A stretch of DNA of 64,000 bases from Opitutales bacterium (GCA_015061945.1 SUVP01000001.1:434001-498000), one strand, 5' to 3'. Shown: positions 8,748-18,130, counted from the first letter of the stretch. The notes: a model not told the origin generated them from the sequence alone. A program made the numbers and translations.

Positions 8748-10079
8748 TCAATATTCAAGCTGAAGTTGCAAACCAACCATATTTACAACTCCACTTTTTG
8801 CGTACGACCTTGTCGGACTATCGGAAAATCGCAAGTGTTCGACTCCCAACATAACTTTTGTATAGTAGCTGTTTAGATACCAATTTAAGCCTCCATAATA
8901 CGCAAATGCACGATTGTAATATCCATTTGGTGAGTTCGCTTTTGCAAGGACATTACCTTCGGCAACACCACCGCCATCTGTGTACAAATAAGAGAATCTA
9001 AACAATGGTTCAAGCTTTCCCCACGAACCGATATCAATAGCATAGCCAACCATAACCATTATTCCGTATGGCAAAGTATCGTCGCTTTTCGTTGTATAGA
9101 TTGGTTTGTCGTCGGATAAAATTTTTCCATACTCCATATTAGAAACTACGCTTTCGGTATGCAGATAAAAATTTTTGTACTGCATAATGAGATATGGACA
9201 AACACCTAAACACGAACATTCTTTCTCGCCTCCGCAAGTCGTGTCATATACCGAAAACAAGTTCGAGCTATACCCAAAGTTAATGCCACACTTAAGATCT
9301 AAATCTTCCGAGACTGTCGCATATCCGAGCGACCCCCAATACGACACACCTATGTCGCGGTGAGTTTCCCAATAATAAGCACCCTTTGCGTTTGCGATTG
9401 ATATGTTGTAAAAAAATCTTTCATCAAAAGGAAATTTTCCCTGCCAAAACACGCCCATATGATTGCCCGAAAAGCATTGTTTTGCGTTGCTTGAATAATC
9501 GTATTCATCAAAGCCCATATCTTTCCCACCCCAGTAGGTATTGAGAATACATCTATCGAGCGTTCTCAAACGTCCGCCATTAGTAGATTCCATATGAAAA
9601 TCAGGTGCAGAATAACCTACATCTAAAATACCTTTTAGAAATTCGCCATCTACTTTTTTACGGATAAAATATGTATCAAAAACTTCAGGGGCAGCTAAAT
9701 TCAATGCCATAATCGAAGTGATATCGTCTTGCAAATCTGCAAAAACTTTTATCACCAAACGTGGCATTGAAAAATCGTTTTCAGAAATTTTGCCAGATGC
9801 CGACGGCGAGTTGTAATCTTGCCACATTGAGTAATAACGCCATTGCGAGTACCCACCAAAATGAATTTTATTTAAATTGGGCGAAGTAATAACAGGTTGC
9901 TCGGCTATATTTTTCTTACACTCTCGTGCTTCGGCTTCAGATATTAAATTTTTTTCGACTAATTTATCGAGCAAAACAGCATCGGGAGAAAGCTCGGTTT
10001 CTTCCGATGCAAAAAGTATTGAGGCTGAAATAAACAACCCCAACACTATTGCAAAAAAACTTTTCGACTCCCTCAACAT
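8748..10079 (-). CDS. Outer-membrane porin, OprO/OprP-like
   Basis: Beta-barrel outer-membrane channel. The 443-residue product has a signal peptide (hydrophobic residues 8-23, cleavage near FAS), a short helical segment with LVEKNLISEAEAREC (about 38-55), then alternating aromatic strands beginning at IHFGGYSQWRYY. It ends in LQLQLEY, with the C-terminal aromatic typical of barrel insertion signals. Layout matches the phosphate-selective porin O/P group common in Verrucomicrobiota; substrate selectivity cannot be read. It is separated from the upstream regulator gene by a terminator. Confidence 0.75.
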   Translation of the reverse strand: MLRESKSFFAIVLGLFISASILFASEETELSPDAVLLDKLVEKNLISEAEARECKKNIAEQPVITSPNLNKIHFGGYSQWRYYSMWQDYNSPSASGKISENDFSMPRLVIKVFADLQDDITSIMALNLAAPEVFDTYFIRKKVDGEFLKGILDVGYSAPDFHMESTNGGRLRTLDRCILNTYWGGKDMGFDEYDYSSNAKQCFSGNHMGVFWQGKFPFDERFFYNISIANAKGAYYWETHRDIGVSYWGSLGYATVSEDLDLKCGINFGYSSNLFSVYDTTCGGEKECSCLGVCPYLIMQYKNFYLHTESVVSNMEYGKILSDDKPIYTTKSDDTLPYGIMVMVGYAIDIGSWGKLEPLFRFSYLYTDGGGVAEGNVLAKANSPNGYYNRAFAYYGGLNWYLNSYYTKVMLGVEHLRFSDSPTRSYAKSGVVNMVGLQLQLEY

Positions 10080-10110
10080 AATAAAAGAATGGAGCGTAAA
10101 TTCACAAAAA

Positions 10111-10140
10111 AATATGTCAAATTTTAAAATCTGACATATT
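10111..10140 (-). terminator. Terminator between the sigma54 regulator and the porin
   Basis: Inverted repeat AATATGTCA (10111-10119) and TGACATATT (10132-10140) with an AT-rich centre. On the minus strand it is followed by a T-run (10104-10110), so it ends the regulator transcript just before the porin gene. Confidence 0.65.
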
Positions 10141-10153
10141 CAAGTTTTCAATA

Positions 10154-11521
10154 TTATTTAGCTTCATCGAGCTTTCGATGTAGCGTTCTTCGGCTAATTC
10201 CGAGCATTTCGGCGGCTTTACTTTTGTTGCCTCCCGCTGCTTCGATAGCTTTTTTGATAAGCTCAAGCTCATTTTCTTTTTTTGAAAATCCCGATGCTCG
10301 AGGCTTTGCAGAAAGAAATTTTGCGTCGAGATTTTCTGCTGTGAGAGTTCGTGTTGGATTCATCACAACAATGTTTTCGCAAAAGTTTCTCAACTCTCTG
10401 ATATTGCCCGCCCACTCGTATTTTTCGAGGATAGCGAGTGCTTCGGCAGAAATTTTCACAGGCTCGATTTCATTTTCACGTGCAAAATATGCGATGTACG
10501 ATTCGAGAAGAGGCTTAATATCTTCAGGATGTTCACGCAATGGTGGGATTTTTATTTCTACGACATTGAGTCTGTAATAAAGGTCTTCACGATACTCACC
10601 ATGATCGCACATCGCTTTAAGGTCTTTATTTGTTGCACACACAAGGCGAACATCAACTTTCAAACTTTGCGAGCTTCCCAGTCTTTCAAAAGTTTTTGTT
10701 TCTAAAAAGCGTAAAAGTTTAACTTGTGTTTGAGCGTCAATCTCTCCGATTTCATCGAGGAAAATCGTTCCTTTATCAGCCGCTTCAAAGCGTCCAATTC
10801 GACGTTGATTAGCACCTGTGAACGCACCTCTTTCATAACCGAACAATTCACTTTCGAGGAGGTTTGCCGGTAGTGCCGCACAATGAACTGGCAAGAACGG
10901 AGCGTCTTTTCGTGGCGATGCCGAGTGAATTAAGCGAGCGAAAAGCTCCTTCCCTGTTCCCGTTTCGCCAGTGAGCATAACCGATGCTTTCGAGTGTGCA
11001 ACTTGCATCGCTTTTTCGACAACCTCTTTCATCACTTTGCTCGTCGCAATAAAGCAACCAATGTCGATATGCTTTGCCTCAACAACCGACGATGTTCCGT
11101 GAGCTTTCTTTGCAGTCTCAATATTTTTCTTATTTTCCGATTCTACGATTTTCTTTTTCTGTTCACGTTTTTCGAGGGCCTGTTCGAGAATGGTCTCAAG
11201 CTTATCGACATCAACTGGCTTTGGGAGAAAATCGGTAGCACCACGTTTCATTGCCTCGACAGCAATTTCCATACTGCCGTATGCAGTCAACATTATGCAC
11301 ACTGGTTTTTCGGGCATCGAGATTGTCTTATCGATAACGCTCATTCCCGATTTTCCAGCCATACGCAAGTCGGTAATAACGGCGTCGAAAGGTTCGGCAT
11401 CGAGCATAGATATGGCTTCGTCGGCATTAGACGCTGCGAACACGTCGTACGAGTCGGCGAGAACGGCGGATAATCCGTCGCGAGTGTGTTTTTCGTCATC
11501 AACAATAAGAACGCTTCTCAT
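10154..11521 (-). CDS. Sigma54-dependent response regulator, NtrC family
   Basis: Two-component transcription activator. The receiver domain (1-120) has phosphoacceptor Asp51 with Thr79 and Lys101. The AAA+ domain has Walker A GETGTGK (185-191), the sigma54-contacting GAFTGA loop (232-237) and Walker B with DEIGE (about 255-260). A Fis-type helix-turn-helix with NKSKAAEMLGISRRTLHRKL closes the protein. No histidine kinase gene is adjacent, so it is an orphan here. It starts five bases after an L,D-transpeptidase gene, so the two are probably cotranscribed, which hints at an envelope-related regulon. Confidence 0.93.
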   Translation of the reverse strand: MRSVLIVDDEKHTRDGLSAVLADSYDVFAASNADEAISMLDAEPFDAVITDLRMAGKSGMSVIDKTISMPEKPVCIMLTAYGSMEIAVEAMKRGATDFLPKPVDVDKLETILEQALEKREQKKKIVESENKKNIETAKKAHGTSSVVEAKHIDIGCFIATSKVMKEVVEKAMQVAHSKASVMLTGETGTGKELFARLIHSASPRKDAPFLPVHCAALPANLLESELFGYERGAFTGANQRRIGRFEAADKGTIFLDEIGEIDAQTQVKLLRFLETKTFERLGSSQSLKVDVRLVCATNKDLKAMCDHGEYREDLYYRLNVVEIKIPPLREHPEDIKPLLESYIAYFARENEIEPVKISAEALAILEKYEWAGNIRELRNFCENIVVMNPTRTLTAENLDAKFLSAKPRASGFSKKENELELIKKAIEAAGGNKSKAAEMLGISRRTLHRKLDEAK

Positions 11522-11526
11522 ATAAA

Positions 11527-12060
11527 TTAGTCGGATATTAGCACGATTGTGCCGTCGTTTACAATATCAAAAAGTTGTGCAACTTCTGCATTTTTCAAAA
11601 GTACACAACCATGACTATTTGGCGTGCCGATTTTGTCTTCTTGATTTGTTCCATGTATGTAAACATAACGTGCGTATGTGTCGACATCTCCGCCTGCGTT
11701 GACACCATCTTCAAGCCCACGCAAACGCATGATGCGTGTTGTAATCAAATTCTTTGCCTGTTCTTCTGGCGTCTGTTCACTAACAAGCCCGCATGCGACT
11801 CTTGCACGAAAGACAGTCCCGAGTGGTTCGCCATCGCCAATCTTACCATCAATTTTGTGGAGTCCACTTGGAGTCCCGAGAGAATCCTTTACACAGCTTG
11901 GTTTTGCACGTGATGTAGACACCTGAAAAACACGTTCCAAATTGCCATTGCAAAAAAGATAAAGATTTTGCTCGCAAATTGAGACATAAATTAGATACTT
12001 CGTGAGATTTATATTTAATCTTTCACAAGTTTCTAAAATTTTATTATAAAAATCATCCAT
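11527..12060 (-). CDS. L,D-transpeptidase (YkuD domain)
   Basis: Peptidoglycan cross-linking fold, 177 aa. The catalytic motif is HGTNQ with His136, then SHGC with Cys152. The Arg usual after the Cys is replaced (GCVLL). No signal peptide or membrane anchor is visible, which is odd for an enzyme acting in the periplasm. I chose the ATG at 12060 because upstream codons would lie inside asd. Even so its start codon shares two bases with the asd start on the other strand, so the 5' regions of the two genes overlap. A longer in-frame extension to 12372 is rejected for that reason. Confidence 0.8.
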   Translation of the reverse strand: MDDFYNKILETCERLNINLTKYLIYVSICEQNLYLFCNGNLERVFQVSTSRAKPSCVKDSLGTPSGLHKIDGKIGDGEPLGTVFRARVACGLVSEQTPEEQAKNLITTRIMRLRGLEDGVNAGGDVDTYARYVYIHGTNQEDKIGTPNSHGCVLLKNAEVAQLFDIVNDGTIVLISD

Positions 12061-13069
12061 GAATAAGAAATATAAAGTTGGTATAGTCGGCGCAACAGGT
12101 GCAGTCGGACAAGAAGTTATCAAACTGCTGTTCCAGAGAAATTTTCCAATGGAATCTCTGACACTTTTGGCATCATCTCGCTCAGCGGGCAAGGAAATAA
12201 AGTTTGAAGATAAAACTTTTATTGTCGAAGAAGCAAAACCAGAAAGCTTTGAAAAGCTCGATATCGCGATTTTCTCGGCTGGTGGCACGCCATCAAAAGA
12301 ACTCGTTCCAGAGTGTGCAAAGCGTGGTTGCATTGCAATCGACAATAGCTCGGCATTCAGAATGGATCCCAATGTTCCACTTATCGTGCCTGAAGTTAAT
12401 CCGCATGCAATAAAAAATCACAAAAATATTATCGCCAACCCAAATTGCACAACTGCAATTTCACTTATGGCACTCTACCCTCTCCATAAGAAATTTGGTT
12501 TGAAAAGATTTTTCGCAGCGACATATCAAGCAGTTTCGGGAACTGGCGTTGCAGCTATGGAAGAATTGAAATCGCAAATGAAAGCGATTGTCGATGGCAC
12601 AGAACCACAAGTTAACGTGTACCCATACCAAATTGCATACAACGTTCTTCCTCACGTTGACGTTTTCCTCGATAACGACTACACTAAAGAAGAAATGAAA
12701 ATGCTCAACGAAACACGCAAAATTTTAGAGTTGCCCGACATTCTCAACTCTACAACATGCGTACGTGTTCCTGTGATGAGAGCTCATAGCGTTGCAATCA
12801 ATGCAGAATTTGAACGCCCAGTTTCAGTCGAAGAAGCCCGCAAGGCAATATCAGAATTTTCTGGAGCAGAATTGGTCGACGAACCAGCTGACAAAAAATA
12901 TCCGATGCCATTACACTTCCAATGCAAAGAAAAGTGTGGCGTTGGCAGAATCAGAAAAGACTTGGCGTTTGAAAATGGTCTTTCGTTCTGGGTCGCTGGC
13001 GACCAACTTTGGAAAGGTGCAGCACTGAACGCCGTACAAATTGCAGAACTCATCGCAAGCCAAAAGTAA
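12059..13069 (+). CDS. asd: Aspartate-semialdehyde dehydrogenase
   Basis: Reduces aspartyl phosphate to aspartate semialdehyde, the branch point to lysine/DAP, methionine and threonine. The N-terminal NADP-binding motif VGIVGATGAVGQE is intact. The catalytic Cys130 sits in ANPNCTT, and PVMRAHSVAINAE carries the substrate-binding region. Length (336 aa) is standard. Its start codon overlaps that of the divergent L,D-transpeptidase gene, so any promoter (for example TTCACA 12022-12027 with TTATAA 12044-12049) must lie inside that gene. Confidence 0.95.
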   Translation: MNKKYKVGIVGATGAVGQEVIKLLFQRNFPMESLTLLASSRSAGKEIKFEDKTFIVEEAKPESFEKLDIAIFSAGGTPSKELVPECAKRGCIAIDNSSAFRMDPNVPLIVPEVNPHAIKNHKNIIANPNCTTAISLMALYPLHKKFGLKRFFAATYQAVSGTGVAAMEELKSQMKAIVDGTEPQVNVYPYQIAYNVLPHVDVFLDNDYTKEEMKMLNETRKILELPDILNSTTCVRVPVMRAHSVAINAEFERPVSVEEARKAISEFSGAELVDEPADKKYPMPLHFQCKEKCGVGRIRKDLAFENGLSFWVAGDQLWKGAALNAVQIAELIASQK

Positions 13070-13088
13070 TCTGGTATATATTCAATCA

Positions 13089-13123
13089 AAAATGCGACAC
13101 ACAAGAAAGGTGTCGCATTTTTT
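13089..13123 (+). terminator. Intrinsic terminator after asd
   Basis: Stem AATGCGACAC (13091-13100) pairs with GTGTCGCATT (13110-13119), followed by a T-run. Confidence 0.85.
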
Positions 13124-13199
13124 GTGCGAACCTAGTTTAATTATTGACAAATATCGCCGTTATTGTATCTGTATTATGTACATAATATATATAAATCTT

Positions 13200-14237
13200 A
13201 TGAAGAAAATACTCCCTATATTTACTACTTCAATATTTGCACTCTCTGCAAGTGCATTGACTGTTGAAGAAACTACAACTTTTGAAGGTACTGCAAGCTA
13301 CGATTCAAAACTTACAATCAACTCAAAAGTAGTCTACACTATCGGGAATGGTACAGATAAAAGCTCCGTTTCTGTTACATATGGAACATATCCATTGAGC
13401 AACAGTGGGCAAATCGTTGTTTCAAAGAATAGCGAACTTTCTTTAACAACCACAAATGGTGGAGATTGGAGCTCTGCTGGCACATCTGGAAACATAGATG
13501 TTTACGGAAAACTTCTCATTTCAAATACCTCGACAAAAAGTCCATTCCTCCCAACAATAAGTAGCGGTAAAACACTCAATGTTTACAGTGGTGGTACGAT
13601 TGAAGTTAGCGGTGTAAATCAAGGTGGCATGGATGTTAACAACGGTACATTACACTTGTACAACGGTTCAAATGTAAATATATCCTCGGGTTCAATATTC
13701 ATTAGAGGTAGCAATGGAACAAGTAAACTTATTGTTGACGACGGTGTGAATTTCACACGCAAAATGAAAATAACATTAGGTTCAGCATCAATTTCAGAGT
13801 TAGATTTTAGTGATGCCAAAACTATTACATTGGATAATTTCACCTTTAAGGATAGATGCATTTCAACCATTATCTTGCCCAAAACAGAATTGATTATAAT
13901 AGGAATGGGCAACCAAGGAACATTCACTGGTGTTGAAGAATTGATTCTGAAAGATTTTAGAAACGATACTATTAAGATAAATTCATCGGTATTTTCACTT
14001 ACTGAAGATTCTAATGGCATCACACAATGTTTCAAAATCAACACGAGCGGTAATATAAAATTGACTGCGTATGATTCAAATGGCAACAAAATCAACCTTA
14101 ACCAAGGCGACTATTGGGAACTTACAAACGATAAATATCTCAATATTGTGAGAGTTTCAGTTCCAGAGCCAGCCGAATGGGCGATGATTTTAGGTAGCCT
14201 CGCACTTGGATTGGCAATTTATCGCCGTCGCAAATAA
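13200..14237 (+). CDS. PEP-CTERM surface protein, 345 aa
   Basis: Exported protein that would be recognised by an exosortase. A signal peptide begins MKKILPIFTTSIFALSASA. The middle is a Gly/Ser/Thr/Asn-rich beta-helix-like region. The C-terminus is VPEPAEWAMILG, a hydrophobic segment, and the basic tail YRRRK. I chose the ATG at 13200 because it begins a signal peptide; the frame is open 53 codons further upstream but runs across the asd terminator. TTGACA at 13144-13149 is a possible -35 box. The tail nearly matches that of the larger protein at 45753-47732. No exosortase gene lies in the window. Confidence 0.85.
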   Translation: MKKILPIFTTSIFALSASALTVEETTTFEGTASYDSKLTINSKVVYTIGNGTDKSSVSVTYGTYPLSNSGQIVVSKNSELSLTTTNGGDWSSAGTSGNIDVYGKLLISNTSTKSPFLPTISSGKTLNVYSGGTIEVSGVNQGGMDVNNGTLHLYNGSNVNISSGSIFIRGSNGTSKLIVDDGVNFTRKMKITLGSASISELDFSDAKTITLDNFTFKDRCISTIILPKTELIIIGMGNQGTFTGVEELILKDFRNDTIKINSSVFSLTEDSNGITQCFKINTSGNIKLTAYDSNGNKINLNQGDYWELTNDKYLNIVRVSVPEPAEWAMILGSLALGLAIYRRRK

Positions 14238-14266
14238 GAAAACAATTCTCATTAGTTTAAATTTTA

Positions 14267-14292
14267 AAAGGCAGATTTTTCTGCCTTTTTTT
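14267..14292 (+). terminator. Intrinsic terminator
   Basis: Stem AAAGGCAG (14267-14274) pairs with CTGCCTTT (14281-14288), then T-run. Ends the PEP-CTERM gene. Confidence 0.85.
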
Positions 14293-14393
14293 GTTGTAAA
14301 ACAAGACATCAACATTTCAGAAAAAATCGTTTTAACTTGCTTTTCAAAATACAAAAATTTACGACTTTAATAAGAAGTTAAAATTGCGTAATT

Positions 14394-14879
14394 ATGAGTA
14401 AAGAAAAGCTCCCAGAAAACGAAGTTGAAAACACGATAGAACTTGTAAAATGTAGTTGCCTTGTCGATAAAGTCGGAGGTCCATTTGGTGCATTTGTTTT
14501 CGATGAAAACGGGAAAATTGTCGGGCGTGGGGTCAATAAAGTTATCGGCAATAACGACCCCACTGCACACGCAGAAATTGTGGCTATTAGAGACGCATGC
14601 AAAAATTTAGACACGCACGATTTATCAGGATATTTTTTATACGCAACAGGTAAGCCTTGCCCAATGTGTATGTCGGCAATAATTTGGTCTAATATCAAAA
14701 AAGTTTACTACTCGGCAACGTTTGAAGATGCTTCAGAAATAGGATTTCGCGACGATTTTATTTTCAAATTTCTAAAAGAAGATTGCACCGATACATCTGT
14801 GCTTGAATTGTCGCACCACCCAAATTCAAAATTAAAAGACGTCTACAAAGCGTACTCCCAACAGGGCGAAATTTATTAA
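14394..14879 (+). CDS. guaD: Guanine deaminase / CMP-dCMP-type zinc deaminase
   Basis: Cytoplasmic zinc deaminase of the cytidine deaminase fold. The zinc and catalytic motifs are HAE (His59, Glu61) and PCPMC (Cys89, Cys92). The N-terminal GGPFGAFVF and C-terminal tail ending near QQGEIY fit the small guanine deaminases of the Bacillus GuaD type, which convert guanine to xanthine. A tRNA adenosine deaminase (TadA) is a less likely alternative. Length (161 aa) fits GuaD. It stands alone, convergent with a hydrolase gene 7 bases away. Confidence 0.82.
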   Translation: MSKEKLPENEVENTIELVKCSCLVDKVGGPFGAFVFDENGKIVGRGVNKVIGNNDPTAHAEIVAIRDACKNLDTHDLSGYFLYATGKPCPMCMSAIIWSNIKKVYYSATFEDASEIGFRDDFIFKFLKEDCTDTSVLELSHHPNSKLKDVYKAYSQQGEIY

Positions 14880-14886
14880 CCTACAA

Positions 14887-16455
14887 TTAGTCAACCTGAA
14901 TTTCTGCATAAACTATTTTTGCAGAAGTTCCTTTTATTTTAAAACTATTTACGCCTCGCTTTAGTACATTTGCCGAAAATTCAAAACGCAGAGCATACTC
15001 CGATTTTCCATATTGAAATGGCATAAACTCGGTACGGACTTTTTCATATTCGACATCATTGAGAGTCGCCGAGAATTTTGAATTTTCCATTCCTTTACCT
15101 TTTTCAAAACCGACAACCACAACTGCTTTCCCCTTTTGCGATGGCGTTGCAACTTTTATTTTTATTTCTGAATTTTTTTCAGCGTCTACATCAAGTGGAA
15201 GTTGCACTTCCATATTTTCAGTAATATCTTTGAAGTTTTCGAACAAGATATCGTTGTCCATATACGACACAGGATAGCGTCGGTGTTTCTTTATTATTTC
15301 AGATTTTTCGAGACCCTCTTTTGCCAGCTCAAACCAGACATGTCTTGTGTACATCATATTGTAAACGTACAAGCCGTCTGCTCCGTTAGATAGCGTGTTG
15401 TCTGCCCAAGCTCTGCAATATGGCATTTCCATTTTCACGCGTCGAGCTCGTGGAGAATCTTTCATTTTAAAACATGGGTACGGATTAAACCCATGATCAC
15501 ACGCACCCAATAATGCGACACGCGATTCTACTTTTTCACCCAATGCTTTTTTCCAAGAATCAAAATTGATATCGAAATAAGTTTGGTAAGATTGCGAAAT
15601 GATAATTGCATCAACAAGTCCCATTTTCGCCCAATCATCAACATTTATCCCTAATCCACGCGAAAGTTCAATCGTAAATGGGACGCGAACTGCGACACCG
15701 ATTTTTCGTCCACGTTTTTTTGAAAATTCGTCAGTTAATTTTCGAACCTCCGACATAAATTCAGTCAAGCAATGCGAAAGCTCTTTTTCTTTGCCTTCTG
15801 TCAAACAAAATGGAGCGCGAAGCCAATCAATACTGATACCGTCGCAATCCCAATTTTCGAGAAACTCGCGTACAAGAGCGAGCTTGTAGTCGCGAACTTG
15901 TTTATGCGAAAAATCAAAAGCGCCGTCTTTCCACGTTTTCAACGGATTCTTTTTTGTGCGTCGATACTCTGGATGGTCTCGCCAAAAATCGAGAATACGA
16001 GCTCTATCTTTGTATTCGTTTGCACGAGTGAGAAAGTGAGTATCATTTATACGCATTTCAATCCATGGAGACACTCCAATTTCTCGACATTTTTTTGTCC
16101 AAATTGCGTATGGGTCGAGCCCACGTTCATAAAGCAGGCGAGCACATTTTGTCCACTGGATTTCAGGAAAAATTTTATCATTTTTCAACTTATCCCAAAC
16201 GGCTTCACTCACCTTTGTGCGATAACTTGTACGCTGACCGTTCACGCCCATAAAAAAGTGCGAAACCTTGCCATAGCGAAGATTATCCACATAATCTTCA
16301 AGTGCCTTTTGCGTCATCAATTCTTCGGGATTAAATCTGAAATAAAATTCGTTATCTTCGGAAATAACAAGAGTTCCCTTTTTAAAAAAATGATTCTCGG
16401 CTGAATATGCCAGTCCCGATACAAGTACAAAAATACAAATAAAAAATAACCTCAT
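14887..16455 (-). CDS. Secreted GHL10/DUF187-like glycoside hydrolase
   Basis: Exported protein (522 aa) with a signal peptide ending near AYSA. The core resembles the family 10-like glycosyl hydrolases (GHL10): an early EMRIND strand, FDFSHKQVRDYKLALVREF, then CDGISIDWLR with a likely catalytic acid at the strand end. Residues about 400-522 look like a beta-sandwich appendage. Substrate unknown. It is divergent from the DUF3863-like lipoprotein gene with about 90 bases between the chosen starts. Confidence 0.72.
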   Translation of the reverse strand: MRLFFICIFVLVSGLAYSAENHFFKKGTLVISEDNEFYFRFNPEELMTQKALEDYVDNLRYGKVSHFFMGVNGQRTSYRTKVSEAVWDKLKNDKIFPEIQWTKCARLLYERGLDPYAIWTKKCREIGVSPWIEMRINDTHFLTRANEYKDRARILDFWRDHPEYRRTKKNPLKTWKDGAFDFSHKQVRDYKLALVREFLENWDCDGISIDWLRAPFCLTEGKEKELSHCLTEFMSEVRKLTDEFSKKRGRKIGVAVRVPFTIELSRGLGINVDDWAKMGLVDAIIISQSYQTYFDINFDSWKKALGEKVESRVALLGACDHGFNPYPCFKMKDSPRARRVKMEMPYCRAWADNTLSNGADGLYVYNMMYTRHVWFELAKEGLEKSEIIKKHRRYPVSYMDNDILFENFKDITENMEVQLPLDVDAEKNSEIKIKVATPSQKGKAVVVVGFEKGKGMENSKFSATLNDVEYEKVRTEFMPFQYGKSEYALRFEFSANVLKRGVNSFKIKGTSAKIVYAEIQVD

Positions 16456-16545
16456 AATTTAGTGTTATGTTTAAATTTTGTTCGAGTCAATCCTACATTA
16501 AAAAACTTGCAAAGATATATCAGAAAAAGTATTTGTCTATGTATT

Positions 16546-17898
16546 ATGACGAAAAAAATTCTATCTATATTTACATTGGGACTAATACTTTTTTCTTTTT
16601 GCAGTTGCAAGAAGGCTGAAAATAAACCTTTAGAAAATGGCAGATTTCTTTCTTTCTGCACAATTATAAGATACCATCAAATTGAAATTACGCGTGAAAA
16701 AAGTCTGGGTTGGTCTGAAGTTGAAATGCACAGCGTAGAGAAAGCAAAAATCTTTCGCGAAAAAATTTACAAAGCTTGCCCGACTGCAAAAATCACTTGG
16801 GCATTTAGCTGGCTCGCCCTCACAGATAAAACTGCACGATACTCCGATATCAGAAAGTATGTCGCCCAGTGCGTAAAAAAGTATGGCGATGAAATGACAT
16901 TTATCCCAGGAGCGTACTTCCCGAACGCATATAACTCGACAGAACAAGTCAACAAGGATATGCACGACGCACTTAAAATCATTGAAGAATGCGTTGGCGA
17001 TGGGTATCGCCCAAAGGCAATTATCGCAGGTTTCCTTTCGTCGAAAAATCAAAAATACTTGGCTGAAAAAGAAGGTATACACGTCTGCCAAGGGAACATC
17101 TTTAGTCAATATGCTATCGATAATCAAGACGGCGACGGCTCGCCATGCTACCCATACTATCCGTCAATTGAACACTTCTGCAAGCCAGCTCAAAACGATT
17201 CCGACTTTGTCGATTGCGTAAATCTCGACGGCTGGACTGTCGATTTCTTGGCTGGTCGTCGTGAAGGATTCGCTGAAGGATTCAACAGCAGAATGGGAGT
17301 CGGTCCGATTGAAACTGTCCACAAATTTATGCGTAAGGGCGACAAACAAGCTGGCATCAAAAAAGGTCTCGACCAAATGATGCACACAACCGCAACGCAC
17401 TTCGACACTGGCTTTAAGCTCAACGGCTTTGCATGGATTGTCAACTGTTGGGAACACGCACTTCCCCTCGAAGGGCTTGAAGAATGGATTAGTATGATTA
17501 TGAAACGCTGGCCCGATACAAAAATTATCACACACGGCGAGTTCGGGATGCTCTGGCGTGAACAATTTAAACACAATGATTTTGATTACAAATTTATTCA
17601 AACCGGATCGGGAATCGACGGCTCCGACGCCGACAAAGTTCTATACTGGTATATGAATAAGGACTTCCGTTTGGCAATCCTCAAACAAGCTGACGGAAAA
17701 GATGAAGGCAAAGTTATCGACTTTACTCGCTACGACAAGCCCGCACAAGAGCCAACCACAATGACTCGCAAATGGAGCTTATTAGGCGATATCAATCAAA
17801 AGCAAACACGCCCACAAGATAAACCTGTAAAGATTTCAGAATTACCGAGAGAGTCCCAAGAAATAATCAAAAAGCGTTATCCCGAATTGATAAAGTAA
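16546..17898 (+). CDS. DUF3863/DUF3864-like lipoprotein
   Basis: Probable lipoprotein, 450 aa after choosing the ATG at 16546; earlier frame positions would run into the divergent promoter region. The N-terminus MTKKILSIFTLGLILFSF precedes CSC, where a lipobox Cys is plausible. The body contains KITWAFSWLAL, DEMTFIPGAYFPNAYNS, HVCQGNIFSQYAIDNQDGDG and LDGWTVDFLAGRREGF, which I recognise from proteins labelled DUF3863/DUF3864 in gut Bacteroidota and relatives. A polysaccharide-deacetylase-like or TIM-barrel hydrolase role is plausible but not demonstrated. Confidence 0.6.
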   Translation: MTKKILSIFTLGLILFSFCSCKKAENKPLENGRFLSFCTIIRYHQIEITREKSLGWSEVEMHSVEKAKIFREKIYKACPTAKITWAFSWLALTDKTARYSDIRKYVAQCVKKYGDEMTFIPGAYFPNAYNSTEQVNKDMHDALKIIEECVGDGYRPKAIIAGFLSSKNQKYLAEKEGIHVCQGNIFSQYAIDNQDGDGSPCYPYYPSIEHFCKPAQNDSDFVDCVNLDGWTVDFLAGRREGFAEGFNSRMGVGPIETVHKFMRKGDKQAGIKKGLDQMMHTTATHFDTGFKLNGFAWIVNCWEHALPLEGLEEWISMIMKRWPDTKIITHGEFGMLWREQFKHNDFDYKFIQTGSGIDGSDADKVLYWYMNKDFRLAILKQADGKDEGKVIDFTRYDKPAQEPTTMTRKWSLLGDINQKQTRPQDKPVKISELPRESQEIIKKRYPELIK

Positions 17899-17908
17899 AG
17901 GTGCAAAT

Positions 17909-18130
17909 ATGATACTAAATGCAATACAAAAAGGTGGCACAATTTTAATTTATACCGACAACGGAATGAAATCTCGCAACGGATACCTTGTGAGTTTCAC
18001 AGGCTCAAGTATCAGCTTTGTTTCCTCCAAAGGTTCCCAAACCGTAATTGTGCTGGACGAAAAACTATATCGCATAAAATCGTTCTGCGCCCCGAAGAAA
18101 ATCACATCGGGTCCAGGCTGGTCTATGTGA
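17909..18130 (+). CDS. Small conserved-looking hypothetical protein, 73 aa
   Basis: Begins 10 bases after the DUF3863-like gene, with AAAGG just before the ATG, so the two probably form an operon. The product is compact and beta-rich by pattern (TILIYTDNG, GYLVSFTGSSISFVSS, TVIVLDEKLYRIKSF) and lacks a signal peptide or membrane segment. It could be a small SH3-like or Hfq-like barrel, but nothing decides this. Its stop codon abuts the end of a convergent gene remnant. Confidence 0.55.
   Translation: MILNAIQKGGTILIYTDNGMKSRNGYLVSFTGSSISFVSSKGSQTVIVLDEKLYRIKSFCAPKKITSGPGWSM

Noticed and set aside
12061-12372. Extension of the L,D-transpeptidase to a start at 12372
   Set aside because: The extra 104 codons lie wholly inside asd and show no domain character.
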